The translations under genes were made by a program, and so were the position numbers. A stretch of DNA of 10,758 bases, taken from an uncultured Coprococcus sp. (GTDB lineage: Bacteria; Bacillota; Clostridia; Lachnospirales; Lachnospiraceae). Position 1 is the stretch's first letter. Each line of letters opens with the position of its first letter. The notes beneath the pieces were generated by a model. It did no database searches. It was not told the origin of the DNA and saw only the letters and a list, made by a program, of their open reading frames with translations. The stretch lies in the NCBI GenBank assembly GCA_900548315.1, contig URJU01000066.1, forward strand, positions 1 through 10,758. The letters are read 5' to 3'. Of the stretch, positions 1-6,865 are shown piece after piece.

Positions 1-60
1 GCGTGCTACGGCGGCATATACAGTGGCGGATCTCCGCGGCACTCTCTGGCGGCGCCCACC
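1..60. other. GC-rich patch at the window edge, no assigned gene
   Basis: About 42 of these 60 bases are G or C, while the following 60 bases are very AT-rich, so composition breaks sharply near base 60. The patch contains GGCGG repeats, a small GCGG-ATCT-CCGC hairpin (26-37) flanked by GTG/CAC (23-25, 40-42), and a GGCGCC palindrome (51-56). No reading frame here has a credible start or a recognisable protein. It could be the end of an intergenic repeat, the tail of an upstream gene, or a misassembled contig end. The sequence alone does not decide. Confidence 0.4.
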
Positions 61-108
61 CATCAAAAAAACAACATATCTAAAAAATCCAACATGATTC
101 TAAAATCA

Positions 109-143
109 TTGATATATACGGATTGGAAACGTTTTCTTATAAT
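109..143 (+). promoter_or_regulatory. Putative promoter of the sugar-uptake operon
   Basis: A perfect TATAAT -10 hexamer lies at 138-143. A well-spaced -35 is not obvious: TTGATA at 109-114 is 23 bases upstream, too far for an ordinary sigma-A promoter, and the 17-base-spaced hexamer (115-120) is poor. An alternative pair is TTGGAA (123-128) with TGACAT (146-151). A weak -35 under operator or activator control would fit a regulated sugar operon. Transcription from about 150 would leave a leader of roughly 70 bases before the first gene. Confidence 0.5.
124..137. promoter_or_regulatory. CRE-like LacI/CcpA-family operator
   Basis: The 14-mer TGGAAACGTTTTCT closely fits the catabolite-responsive element consensus TGWAARCGYTWNCW, differing only at the third position. 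It is a near-palindrome centred on the CG at 130-131, as expected for LacI/GalR-family regulators. It abuts the TATAAT at 138-143, so binding would block RNA polymerase. Either CcpA (carbon catabolite repression) or a local MalR-type repressor could bind; no regulator gene is present in the window. Confidence 0.65.
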
Positions 144-218
144 AATGACATAAGGTAAAGGTACTGCAAAGGTGTTAAAAACATTCAATCAAAACTATAT
201 TTTTAAGGAGGAACGGTT

Positions 219-1520
219 ATGAAAGTTAAGAGATTTGCAGCAGTTGCACTTGCGGGTGTAATGGGAATGTCAATGCTGGCAGGATGTGGAGATTCAGGAA
301 AGGATGAGTCAACAACAGCAGCAAAGAGTGATGCAACAGAGGCTACAGATGCAACAGAGGCAGCTTCAGAGGAAGAGGCAATCAAGACAACAATTACAGT
401 ATGGGGACCAGCTGAGGATCAGTCACCTGATTACGGCGAGTGGTTACAGACAACATGTGAGGCGTTCAAGAAAGAGCATCCAAACTGGGATATCACATTT
501 GACTATGGTACATGTAGTGAGGGTGATGCAGGAAAGACTGTTACACAGGACGTTTCAGCGTCAGCAGATGTATATATGTTCGCAAATGACCAGTTACAGA
601 CTCTGATCGATGCAGGTGCTATCTCAGAGCTAGGCGGAAGCACAGCAGATTATGTTAAGTCAACAAATTCACAGGCGATCGTAGATTCTATCACAGTTGA
701 TGGAGGTATCTATGGTGTGCCATTTACAACAAATACATGGTTTATGTACTACAACAAGAAGACATTTACAGAGGATGATGTAAAGAGCCTTGACACAATG
801 CTTGAGAAGGGTAAGGTTTCATTCCCACTCACAAACTCATGGTACATCGCAGCATTCTACCTTGCAAATGGCGGAACATTATTCGGTGATGGTACAGACA
901 ATGATGCAGGAATTAACTTCGGTGGTGACAACGGCAAGGCTGTTACAGACTACCTGGTAGATCTTGTAAACAACAAGAACTTTGTAAACGATGAGTCAGG
1001 TGTTGGTATCTCAGGTATGACAGATGGTTCAATATCAGCAATGTTCTCAGGCTCATGGGACTACGCAGCATTACACGATGCACTTGGAGATGATCTCGGA
1101 ATCGCAGTTATGCCAACAGCCAAGATCGGCGGTGAGGACAAGCAGCTCCTCTCATTTGCAGGATCAAAGGCAATCGCTGTAAATCCTAACTGTGAGTATC
1201 CACAGGTTGCAGTTGCACTTGCACTCTACCTTGGAAATGAGGCATCACAGGAGTCACACTACACAGCAAGAAACATCGTTCCATGTAACACAAGCCTTCT
1301 TGAGAGCGATGCAGTTAAGGGCGATGCACTTGTAGCAGCTCAGAATGCAACATTCGATACAACAGCATTCATCCAGCCATTTGTTCCTAAGATGGGCAAC
1401 TACTGGACACCAGCAGAGAACTTTGGTAAGTCTCTCGTAAATGGTGAGGTTACACATGACAACGCAGCAGATATGACAGAGTCATTCAACACATCACTTA
1501 ACACTGATGTAGCACAGTAA
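219..1520 (+). CDS. malE: Maltose/maltodextrin-type ABC transporter substrate-binding lipoprotein
   Basis: This is an extracellular, membrane-anchored sugar-binding protein that delivers oligosaccharide to the permease pair encoded just downstream. Its 433 residues begin with a lipoprotein signal peptide (basic MKVKR, hydrophobic core, lipobox LAGC with lipidated Cys23). A low-complexity Thr/Ala/Glu linker (about 31-55, repeated ATEATDATEA-like units) follows, then a family-1 solute-binding domain starting at ITVWGPAEDQ. Features such as ADVYMFANDQ, GIYGVPFTTNTWFMYYNK and the late W-containing YWTPAENFG segment fit the CUT1 maltose-type group. The start is fixed by AAGGAGGA at 205-212. Thr and Ala codons are strikingly biased to ACA and GCA, which suggests high expression. 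The first-gene position, the CRE-like operator and the hairpin after the gene all fit an abundant binding protein. Maltodextrin as substrate is inferred from family resemblance; other alpha-glucosides are possible. Confidence 0.85.
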   Translation: MKVKRFAAVALAGVMGMSMLAGCGDSGKDESTTAAKSDATEATDATEAASEEEAIKTTITVWGPAEDQSPDYGEWLQTTCEAFKKEHPNWDITFDYGTCSEGDAGKTVTQDVSASADVYMFANDQLQTLIDAGAISELGGSTADYVKSTNSQAIVDSITVDGGIYGVPFTTNTWFMYYNKKTFTEDDVKSLDTMLEKGKVSFPLTNSWYIAAFYLANGGTLFGDGTDNDAGINFGGDNGKAVTDYLVDLVNNKNFVNDESGVGISGMTDGSISAMFSGSWDYAALHDALGDDLGIAVMPTAKIGGEDKQLLSFAGSKAIAVNPNCEYPQVAVALALYLGNEASQESHYTARNIVPCNTSLLESDAVKGDALVAAQNATFDTTAFIQPFVPKMGNYWTPAENFGKSLVNGEVTHDNAADMTESFNTSLNTDVAQ

Positions 1521-1544
1521 AAATACTAGTTATATATTTCAAAA

Positions 1545-1583
1545 ACAGGTGCTCCATTCATCTACAGGTGATGGAGCACTTGT
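1545..1583 (+). promoter_or_regulatory. Intercistronic stem-loop between binding protein and permease genes
   Basis: ACAGGTGCTCCAT (1545-1557) pairs with ATGGAGCACTTGT (1571-1583), giving 13 base pairs with one G-U and a 13-base loop. No U-run follows (next bases AATAAGA), so it is a poor terminator. It may protect the 3' end of the binding-protein transcript and lower permease expression relative to it. In E. coli, REP stem-loops between malE and malF have that role; the function here is inferred from position. Confidence 0.65.
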
Positions 1584-1626
1584 AATAAGAAGAGATAATG
1601 ATTTACTTTGAGACGGAGGTGTTAGG

Positions 1627-3021
1627 ATGGCTCAGGCTATAACAAATAAAAAAAGCAAAATAAAGAAAATACGAAGATCTGATTACCCATATACCGTTGC
1701 ACAGGCAGCGGCAAATGGAGACATAGCTACCAGAATTTCATTTCTGATCTTGGGGTTTGGAAGCATAGTCAGAAAACAGTTTGTAAAGGGATTTTCGTAC
1801 CTGGTACTTGAGGTACTGTTTATATGGTTTATGATAAAGCACGGAGCATCACTCCTGGTGGATCTCTTCCATCTGGGTGGTCAGGAACAGCAGAAGGTCT
1901 GGAATGAAGCAAAGGGTGTATTTGAATATACCCAGGGTGACAACTCTCTGCTCATGCTCCTGTACGGTGTGGCAACACTGTTTATAATTTTCGCATTCAT
2001 CTGCCTTTGGGTAGTAAGTATAGAGAGCGCATACAAAGCGTATTGCCTGTGGGATAAAGGCAAAAAGGTTCCAAAGTTCAAGGACGATGTGAAGAGTCTG
2101 TTTGACAGCAATCTTCATGCTTTTCTTCTTCCTCTTCCTGTACTTGGAGTTGTTGTATTTACGATATTGCCATTGGTTTTCATGATCTTTATGGCATTTA
2201 CGAATTACAGCAAGCTTGATTCACATACAGTTATATTCAACTGGGTTGGACTGAAGAATTTTGCAAAGATATTGAACTTTAGTGATGCAATAGGAAGTAC
2301 ATTCTGGTCAGTGCTTGGCTGGACGCTTGTTTGGGCTGTGGCAGCCACATTCAGCAACTACTTCCTTGGAATGATACTCGCAATGGTGATCAACAGAAAG
2401 GGAACCAGGGCAAAAGGTATGTGGAGAGCGATCTTCATGCTCTCAGCAGCGGTTCCGCAGTTCGTATCACTTCTTCTGATGAGAACGATCTTCAGTCAGA
2501 ATGGTATCGTCAATACATTACTTATAAATAACGGAATAATCGACAATGCTATTCCATTCTGGAGCAATGCAACACTTGCCAGAGTCATGGTAATTGTCAT
2601 CAATATCTGGATAGGAATTCCATTTACCGTCATGCAGGTCACAGGAATTCTCCAGAGCATACCGGAGGAGATATACGAGGCTGCGAGAGTTGACGGCGCA
2701 GGCCCGGTAAAGATCTTCTTCAAGATCACTCTTCCATATATGTTGTTTGTCACAGCACCATATTTGATAACAACATTTGCAGGAAATATAAACAACTTTA
2801 ACGTTATCTACCTTCTGTCAAATGGAGCGCCTACTCCGGTTGGAAAGACTGCCGGAAAGACAGATCTTCTTGTCACATGGCTCTATAAGCTGACGGTTGA
2901 TAATCAGTACTACAACTTAGGTGCTGTTATAGGTATCATGACATTCATAGTTCTCGCTGTTGTGTCACTGGTAACTTACCACAACACCGCATCATATAAA
3001 GATGAGGAGGGATTTCAGTAA
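1627..3021 (+). CDS. malF: Maltose-type ABC transporter permease, MalF-like
   Basis: This is an inner-membrane subunit of the CUT1 sugar importer. The 464 residues start with a basic cytosolic tail (KKSKIKKIRR) and a conserved YPYTVAQAAANGD stretch. Two or three extra N-terminal membrane helices follow (about 36-75 and 105-135), then the core BPD_transp_1 domain with about six helices. The EAA loop that docks on the ATPase is intact at 351-357 (EAARVDG). The long N-terminal part with additional helices is typical of Firmicute MalF proteins, and the extracytoplasmic loop is much shorter than the P2 loop of E. coli MalF. GGAGGT at 1615-1620 sets the start, six bases upstream. The stop codon shares one base with the next start (TAATG), indicating translational coupling. 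No ATPase gene is nearby. Confidence 0.87.
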   Translation: MAQAITNKKSKIKKIRRSDYPYTVAQAAANGDIATRISFLILGFGSIVRKQFVKGFSYLVLEVLFIWFMIKHGASLLVDLFHLGGQEQQKVWNEAKGVFEYTQGDNSLLMLLYGVATLFIIFAFICLWVVSIESAYKAYCLWDKGKKVPKFKDDVKSLFDSNLHAFLLPLPVLGVVVFTILPLVFMIFMAFTNYSKLDSHTVIFNWVGLKNFAKILNFSDAIGSTFWSVLGWTLVWAVAATFSNYFLGMILAMVINRKGTRAKGMWRAIFMLSAAVPQFVSLLLMRTIFSQNGIVNTLLINNGIIDNAIPFWSNATLARVMVIVINIWIGIPFTVMQVTGILQSIPEEIYEAARVDGAGPVKIFFKITLPYMLFVTAPYLITTFAGNINNFNVIYLLSNGAPTPVGKTAGKTDLLVTWLYKLTVDNQYYNLGAVIGIMTFIVLAVVSLVTYHNTASYKDEEGFQ

Positions 3022-3896
3022 TGGCTAAATCAAATAACGAGATTAAAGTTAGAAGAAAATGGACACTGGGAGACATCGTGGTCCATATCATACTGGCAAT
3101 CCTTTCGGTTATCTGGGTACTGCCGATCGCATGGATAATCATGATAAGTTTCAGAGGAGAGAAAGGACAGTATGTTTCAACTCTGCTGCCAAAGTCTCTG
3201 ACTCTGGCGAACTACACAAAGCTTTTTACAGACACAGGTATCCTGAACTTCATGCAGATGTTCAAGAATACTTTGATAATAGCAATTTTCTCATGTATAA
3301 TATCAACAGCGTTCGTGCTTGCAGTTTCATACTGTATGTCAAGAATGCGTTTCAGACTGAGAAAGCCATTTATGAATGTGGCACTTATCCTTGGAATGTT
3401 CCCGGGATTCATGGCTATGATAGCTGTGTATTACATCCTTAAGGTTCTGGGACTTTCAGAAGGCTCACTCATCAGGGTTGCTTTGGTACTCGTATATTCA
3501 GGCGGTTCAGGACTTGGATTCTATATCGCCAAAGGATTCTTTGATACTATACCAAAGTCGCTGGAAGAAGCAGCATACCTTGATGGTGCTACAAGATGGC
3601 AGTCATTTACAAGGATCATCATACCACTCAGCCGTCCGATAATAGTTTATACGGTTCTGAATTCGTTCCTTGCACCATGGATTGATTTCGTGTTTGCCAA
3701 GGTTATATGCAGAGCCAACAAGGACTATTACACAGTATCCATCGGACTTTGGAACATGCTCGAGAAAGAGTATGTGTACAACTGGTTCAACTCATTTGCG
3801 GCTGGCGCAGTGCTGATATCCGTACCGATTATCATTCTCTTTATGGTAATGCAGAAGTGCTACAAGGATAGCATGTCTGGAGGCGTAAAGGGTTAA
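3021..3896 (+). CDS. malG: Maltose-type ABC transporter permease, MalG-like
   Basis: This is the second membrane subunit of the sugar importer and the presumed partner of the preceding permease. It has 291 residues, the usual MalG length, with a basic N-terminus (KVRRKW), six predicted helices (first at about 14-35, last at about 255-278) and the EAA loop EAAYLDG at 183-189, followed by the typical IIIPLSRPI segment. Its start codon overlaps the stop of the upstream permease by one base, and GAGGAGGG (3004-3011) inside that gene serves as ribosome-binding site. The pair would form the translocation pore. Energy must come from an ATPase encoded elsewhere, as in many Firmicutes that share one MsmX-type ATPase among sugar importers. 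Confidence 0.88.
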   Translation: MAKSNNEIKVRRKWTLGDIVVHIILAILSVIWVLPIAWIIMISFRGEKGQYVSTLLPKSLTLANYTKLFTDTGILNFMQMFKNTLIIAIFSCIISTAFVLAVSYCMSRMRFRLRKPFMNVALILGMFPGFMAMIAVYYILKVLGLSEGSLIRVALVLVYSGGSGLGFYIAKGFFDTIPKSLEEAAYLDGATRWQSFTRIIIPLSRPIIVYTVLNSFLAPWIDFVFAKVICRANKDYYTVSIGLWNMLEKEYVYNWFNSFAAGAVLISVPIIILFMVMQKCYKDSMSGGVKG

Positions 3897-3905
3897 GGAT
3901 AATAT

Positions 3906-3959
3906 ATGAAATTATTTGCAAAACCTAAGTGGAATGAGGAAAGCATATGCCAGCAATGA
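3906..3959 (+). CDS. Possible 17-residue mini-ORF linking permease and second binding protein
   Basis: ATG at 3906 opens a 17-codon frame (MKLFAKPKWNEESICQQ) ending in TGA at 3957-3959. AAGGA (3895-3899), overlapping the stop of the permease gene, sits six bases upstream. The TGA overlaps an in-frame ATG of the next gene (3956-3958) in an ATGA arrangement typical of termination-reinitiation. It may be a coupling leader, a remnant of a lost gene, or chance. No homologue is recognised. Confidence 0.3.
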   Translation: MKLFAKPKWNEESICQQ

Positions 3960-5644
3960 AGTATCTGAAAAAAATAATAACATGTGTGCTAACAATTACC
4001 CTTATAATAATATGTGGCTGCCAGGACAATAACACCCCCTCCAACCCGTCTGAGGCGACCACAGATGCAGAATATGAGTCTGCCATGCATATTGCGGAGA
4101 CAACGCCGCTTGGAAGGTATCCGGAACAGCTCACCTATACCCTGGGAAAGCTGTCCGGTGCAAATAATTCAAATCTCCCACAGGGAGAAACGTATGAAAA
4201 TAACGCATATACACAGATATTAAATGAAATCTTAAATGTGCAGAACCAGGATATATTTGAGGCTGCTGATGATCAGTATGATGACAATGTATCCATGGTG
4301 ATAGCACAGAAGGACCTTCCGGATGTGATGATCGTCCAGGACATGGATGAGCTGCAGTATCTGGTGGAAAATGACATGATCGAGGATCTCACAGACAGTT
4401 ATAACAACTGTATGAGTGAAACGATAAAGAACATATATAAGAGTTATGGCAGCAGTATCATGGATGTGGTCACATTTGATGACCGTATCATGGCCATACC
4501 TGAGACAAATATATCAGATGGACCAAATCTGATATGGCTTAGAAAAGACTGGATGGATAAGCTGGGACTTGAGGCTCCGAGAACGCTTTCAGACGCGGAG
4601 GAGATCATCAGACAGTTTATTGAGAAAGATCCGGGAAATAATGGTGTAGGAAATACCGTAGGGCTGGTGGCAGACACAAGTCTCTGCGGCGGTTGTGGTT
4701 ATAGCAGCGAGTACACGCTCGACATTGTATTTGCCGCATATGGGGCATTTCCAAAACAGTGGATAAAGGATGAGGACGGAAATGTTGTGTATGGTTCTGT
4801 ACAGCCGGAGGCAAAGAAGGCTCTGGAGCATATACATGAGATGTACGAGGAAGGGATTCTGGATCAGAATTTCCTCATGCGGACAAGCAGCAACATAATA
4901 GAACTCATAGTGAATGGACAGTGTGGTTCGTTCTTCGGACCATGGTGGGCTCCAAATAATCCTCTTATGGACGCTGTAGCGACCGATCCAACAGCAAAAT
5001 GGGAGCCATATCTGCTTGCCACAGAGGAAAATGGTTCAACTAGTTATCATACCCAGGTTCCGTATGGCAACTTTGTGGTTGTCAAAAAGGGATATGAGCA
5101 CCCGGAGATAGTGTGCAAGATAATAAGTGTGCTGTTTGACTATGTAAGATATGAGGATAAAGACAATCAGGCTATAAAGGATTACTACAAACTCAATGTG
5201 GATCCTACCGCAAGACCACTTGCGATGAACGTGGATTACAACAATGCACTTCAGATATGTTATGGCGAGCTGAACCATGTGTTCTCTGGCATAAGGCAGC
5301 CAGATGATCTGAATCTGCTGGAACAGTCTTATTATGAAGCATGTGATTCATATCTTAAGAATGAAGACAATGCGTCGTCGGAGGACTGGGCGGCATATAC
5401 ATCCCGTATAACTGCGTGCAAGATCCTCAATGATGCGCGTACAAATAAAGTCGAATCTCTGTACTTCGGGGAGACCGAGACCATGGTGTCAGACTGGTGG
5501 CACCTTGAGAATCTGGAGAGCGACACTTACCTGAAGATAGTTACAGGTGAAGCTGATCTGGATGAATTTGACAGTTTTGTGGACAACTGGTACAAGACCG
5601 GTGGAACAACAATCACCAAGGAAGTTCGACGTGAGTGCCGGTAG
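3947..5644 (+). CDS. Large extracellular solute-binding lipoprotein, YtcQ/LipO-like
   Basis: This is a second binding lipoprotein at the end of the sugar operon. It has 565 residues, well above the first binding protein and in the range of the LplA/YtcQ/LipO group, which binds complex oligosaccharides. A signal peptide (KYLKK, hydrophobic stretch, lipobox ICGC with Cys25) leads into the domain. Family-like segments are LPDVMIVQDMDEL, NLIWLRKDWMDKLGL, DPGNNGVGNTVGL and FFGPWWAPNNP. The start is uncertain. ATG 3947 lies six bases after GAGGA (3936-3940). ATG 3956 gives a more usual MKYLKK lipoprotein start and overlaps the mini-ORF stop. Members of this group normally pair with LplB/YtcP permeases, which are absent here, so it may feed the upstream permeases or work with a distant set. 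The substrate cannot be read from the sequence. Confidence 0.8.
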   Translation: MPAMKYLKKIITCVLTITLIIICGCQDNNTPSNPSEATTDAEYESAMHIAETTPLGRYPEQLTYTLGKLSGANNSNLPQGETYENNAYTQILNEILNVQNQDIFEAADDQYDDNVSMVIAQKDLPDVMIVQDMDELQYLVENDMIEDLTDSYNNCMSETIKNIYKSYGSSIMDVVTFDDRIMAIPETNISDGPNLIWLRKDWMDKLGLEAPRTLSDAEEIIRQFIEKDPGNNGVGNTVGLVADTSLCGGCGYSSEYTLDIVFAAYGAFPKQWIKDEDGNVVYGSVQPEAKKALEHIHEMYEEGILDQNFLMRTSSNIIELIVNGQCGSFFGPWWAPNNPLMDAVATDPTAKWEPYLLATEENGSTSYHTQVPYGNFVVVKKGYEHPEIVCKIISVLFDYVRYEDKDNQAIKDYYKLNVDPTARPLAMNVDYNNALQICYGELNHVFSGIRQPDDLNLLEQSYYEACDSYLKNEDNASSEDWAAYTSRITACKILNDARTNKVESLYFGETETMVSDWWHLENLESDTYLKIVTGEADLDEFDSFVDNWYKTGGTTITKEVRRECR

Positions 5645-5690
5645 CTGGATATATAATTAAATAAAAATGATTACTCGCTATTTTCTATAG

Positions 5691-5729
5691 AACCTGACGG
5701 TGTCAAAACCGTCAGGTTTTTTGCTTTTT
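5691..5729 (+). terminator. Rho-independent terminator of the sugar operon
   Basis: AACCTGACGG (5691-5700) pairs perfectly with CCGTCAGGTT (5709-5718) around an 8-base loop. It is followed by a run of T residues to 5722 and a second T-run after GC. It lies 47 bases after the last gene of the operon and should end that transcript. Confidence 0.92.
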
Positions 5730-5745
5730 CAGACGGAACGTCCAT

Positions 5746-5776
5746 GGGGACGGAGGGGACAGGTACCTCCGTCCCC
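5746..5776. repeat. REP-like GC-rich palindrome
   Basis: GGGGACGGAGG (5746-5756) and CCTCCGTCCCC (5766-5776) form a perfect 11-base-pair inverted repeat around a 9-base spacer. It is much more GC-rich than its surroundings and has no T-tail. Its GGGGAC...GTCCCC ends resemble dispersed palindromes found in many Firmicute genomes, some of which are mobilised by Y1 (IS200/RAYT-type) transposases. Only this one copy lies in the window, so calling it a repeat rests on that resemblance. Confidence 0.6.
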
Positions 5777-5820
5777 CTAAGGGTATGAATATAATTGGTG
5801 TAATGCACACAAGGATGAGA

Positions 5821-5849
5821 TTGTAAAAAAAGCTCAAAATTTATATACT
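5821..5849 (+). promoter_or_regulatory. Promoter of the HAD phosphatase gene
   Basis: TTGTAA (5821-5826) and TATACT (5844-5849) are separated by exactly 17 bases, a good sigma-A promoter. The -10 overlaps an inverted repeat, ATACTAT (5845-5851) / ATAGTAT (5856-5862), which sits over the expected transcription start and could be an operator or a weak leader hairpin. Confidence 0.6.
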
Positions 5850-5900
5850 ATGGATATAGTATGAACTAGAACACTTGGCACAATACTAAGGAGGATATAT

Positions 5901-6599
5901 ATGATACGAGCAATAGTATTTGATTTAGATGATACATTATACGACTGCCTTCACGAGAATGATAAGGCAGTGGATGACACTGTGAGATATGTGGCAAATG
6001 AACTTCTTCATATAGATGAAGTGACAGTGATGAAAGCCTTTGAAGAAGGCAGAGACATGGTAAAGGATCAGCTCTCTGCCTGGGATATGGCGGCGCAGCA
6101 CAATAGGGTGCTGTACTTCCAGAAGATGCTGGAGATCCTGGGGGTATCACCATTTAGGTATGACCTGCAGGTGTACAACTATTTCTGGAACAATTTTCTG
6201 AACAGGATATCCATATTCCCCGGGGCATTGGAGTTTATAGATGATATGAAAGCCAGAGGGATAAAGATAGGTATCTGTACAGATATGACTGCTCATATCC
6301 AGTTCAGGAAGATAGACAGACTTGGACTTACGGGCAGACTTGACGCAATGATAACAAGCGAGGAGGCTGGTATAGAAAAGCCGAACCGCAGGATGTTTGA
6401 TATGATAGCTGAAAAGCTGGGCGTAAAGAACGATGAGGTCATCTATGTGGGCGATAGCTACAAGAAGGATGTCATGGGAGCGAAAAATGCCGGAATGACA
6501 CCGGTGTGGTATCTGTCGCTGCAGAACAAGACGGACGAGGATGTACTGGCTGCATGCAATTATGCGGAACTTCGAAATATAGTGAATAAGGTGATATAG
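5901..6599 (+). CDS. HAD-superfamily hydrolase, subfamily IA phosphatase
   Basis: This is a probable cytosolic phosphatase acting on a small phosphorylated metabolite. The 232 residues carry all four HAD motifs: motif I FDLDDT (nucleophile Asp8, acid/base Asp10), motif II Thr127 in CTDMT, motif III Lys160 in EKPN, and motif IV GDSYKKD with Asp185 and Asp190. The helical segment between motif I and residue 100 is a C1-type cap, as in subfamily IA enzymes such as phosphoglycolate phosphatase, beta-phosphoglucomutase and YjjG-type nucleotidases. AAGGAGG (5888-5894) fixes the start. The gene has its own promoter after the sugar operon terminator and appears monocistronic. Substrate specificity cannot be assigned. 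Confidence 0.85.
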   Translation: MIRAIVFDLDDTLYDCLHENDKAVDDTVRYVANELLHIDEVTVMKAFEEGRDMVKDQLSAWDMAAQHNRVLYFQKMLEILGVSPFRYDLQVYNYFWNNFLNRISIFPGALEFIDDMKARGIKIGICTDMTAHIQFRKIDRLGLTGRLDAMITSEEAGIEKPNRRMFDMIAEKLGVKNDEVIYVGDSYKKDVMGAKNAGMTPVWYLSLQNKTDEDVLAACNYAELRNIVNKVI

Positions 6600-6606
6600 A
6601 GAGCAG

Positions 6607-6711
6607 TGCGATAGCTGCACACCAGATTCCATTGATGCCAAACACCATAGGCAGTATCAATACCGCTGCAAGCTGTATCACTAGTGTTCTGAGGAACGAT
6701 ATGCATAAATA
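6607..6711 (-). pseudogene. Remnant of a MATE-family efflux transporter (C-terminal fragment)
   Basis: Read on the minus strand, 6711-6607 encodes YLCISFLRTLVIQL followed by AAVLILPMVFGINGIWCAAIA. This resembles the late membrane segments of MATE (NorM/DinF-type) drug/sodium antiporters, where a conserved G-x-x-G-I/V-W motif precedes the last helices. A stop codon (6717-6715) lies just upstream in frame. The resemblance ends about eight bases from the stop of the convergent phosphatase gene, where the frame runs into that gene. About 35 residues of a normally 440-460-residue protein remain, so the fragment cannot function. It implies a past deletion or rearrangement here. Identification is by recall of family motifs, not alignment. 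Confidence 0.5.
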
Positions 6712-6737
6712 TTTTCATTTAAAGGTATGTGAAGGAG

Positions 6738-6766
6738 TTGTTTTGGGTAGGTAGTGTGGCTATAAT
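6738..6766 (+). promoter_or_regulatory. Promoter of the SDR oxidoreductase gene
   Basis: TTGTTT (6738-6743) and a perfect TATAAT (6761-6766) are 17 bases apart. Transcription would begin near 6773, giving a leader of about 90 bases. That leader contains ATGACT and AGTCAT arms (near 6806 and 6836) that could form a modest hairpin just before the AAGGAG ribosome-binding site. Confidence 0.65.
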
Positions 6767-6865
6767 AATAGACATGGGCTATGAATTTATAGATATATGT
6801 TATGGATGACTGAAATCTATGCGGTGTGAAGAAATTAGTCATGGCCAGGAAAGGAGTATACACTT

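Noticed and set aside
301..384. Repeat-like Ala/Thr/Glu codons resembling a tandem repeat
   Set aside because: This is the low-complexity linker after the lipobox, usual for lipoproteins; the units are short and imperfect.
286..606. Gln-rich plus-strand ORF of 106 residues
   Set aside because: It is an out-of-frame shadow of the binding-protein gene; the Gln richness comes from repeated ACA/GCA codons read in another frame.
5731..5742. Small GACG/CGTC inverted repeat beside the terminator
   Set aside because: The stem is only four base pairs, too short to support a function.
6147..6641. Minus-strand ORF of 164 residues opposite the HAD gene
   Set aside because: The plus strand has all four HAD motifs in order, a ribosome-binding site and a promoter; the antisense frame has no recognisable domain.
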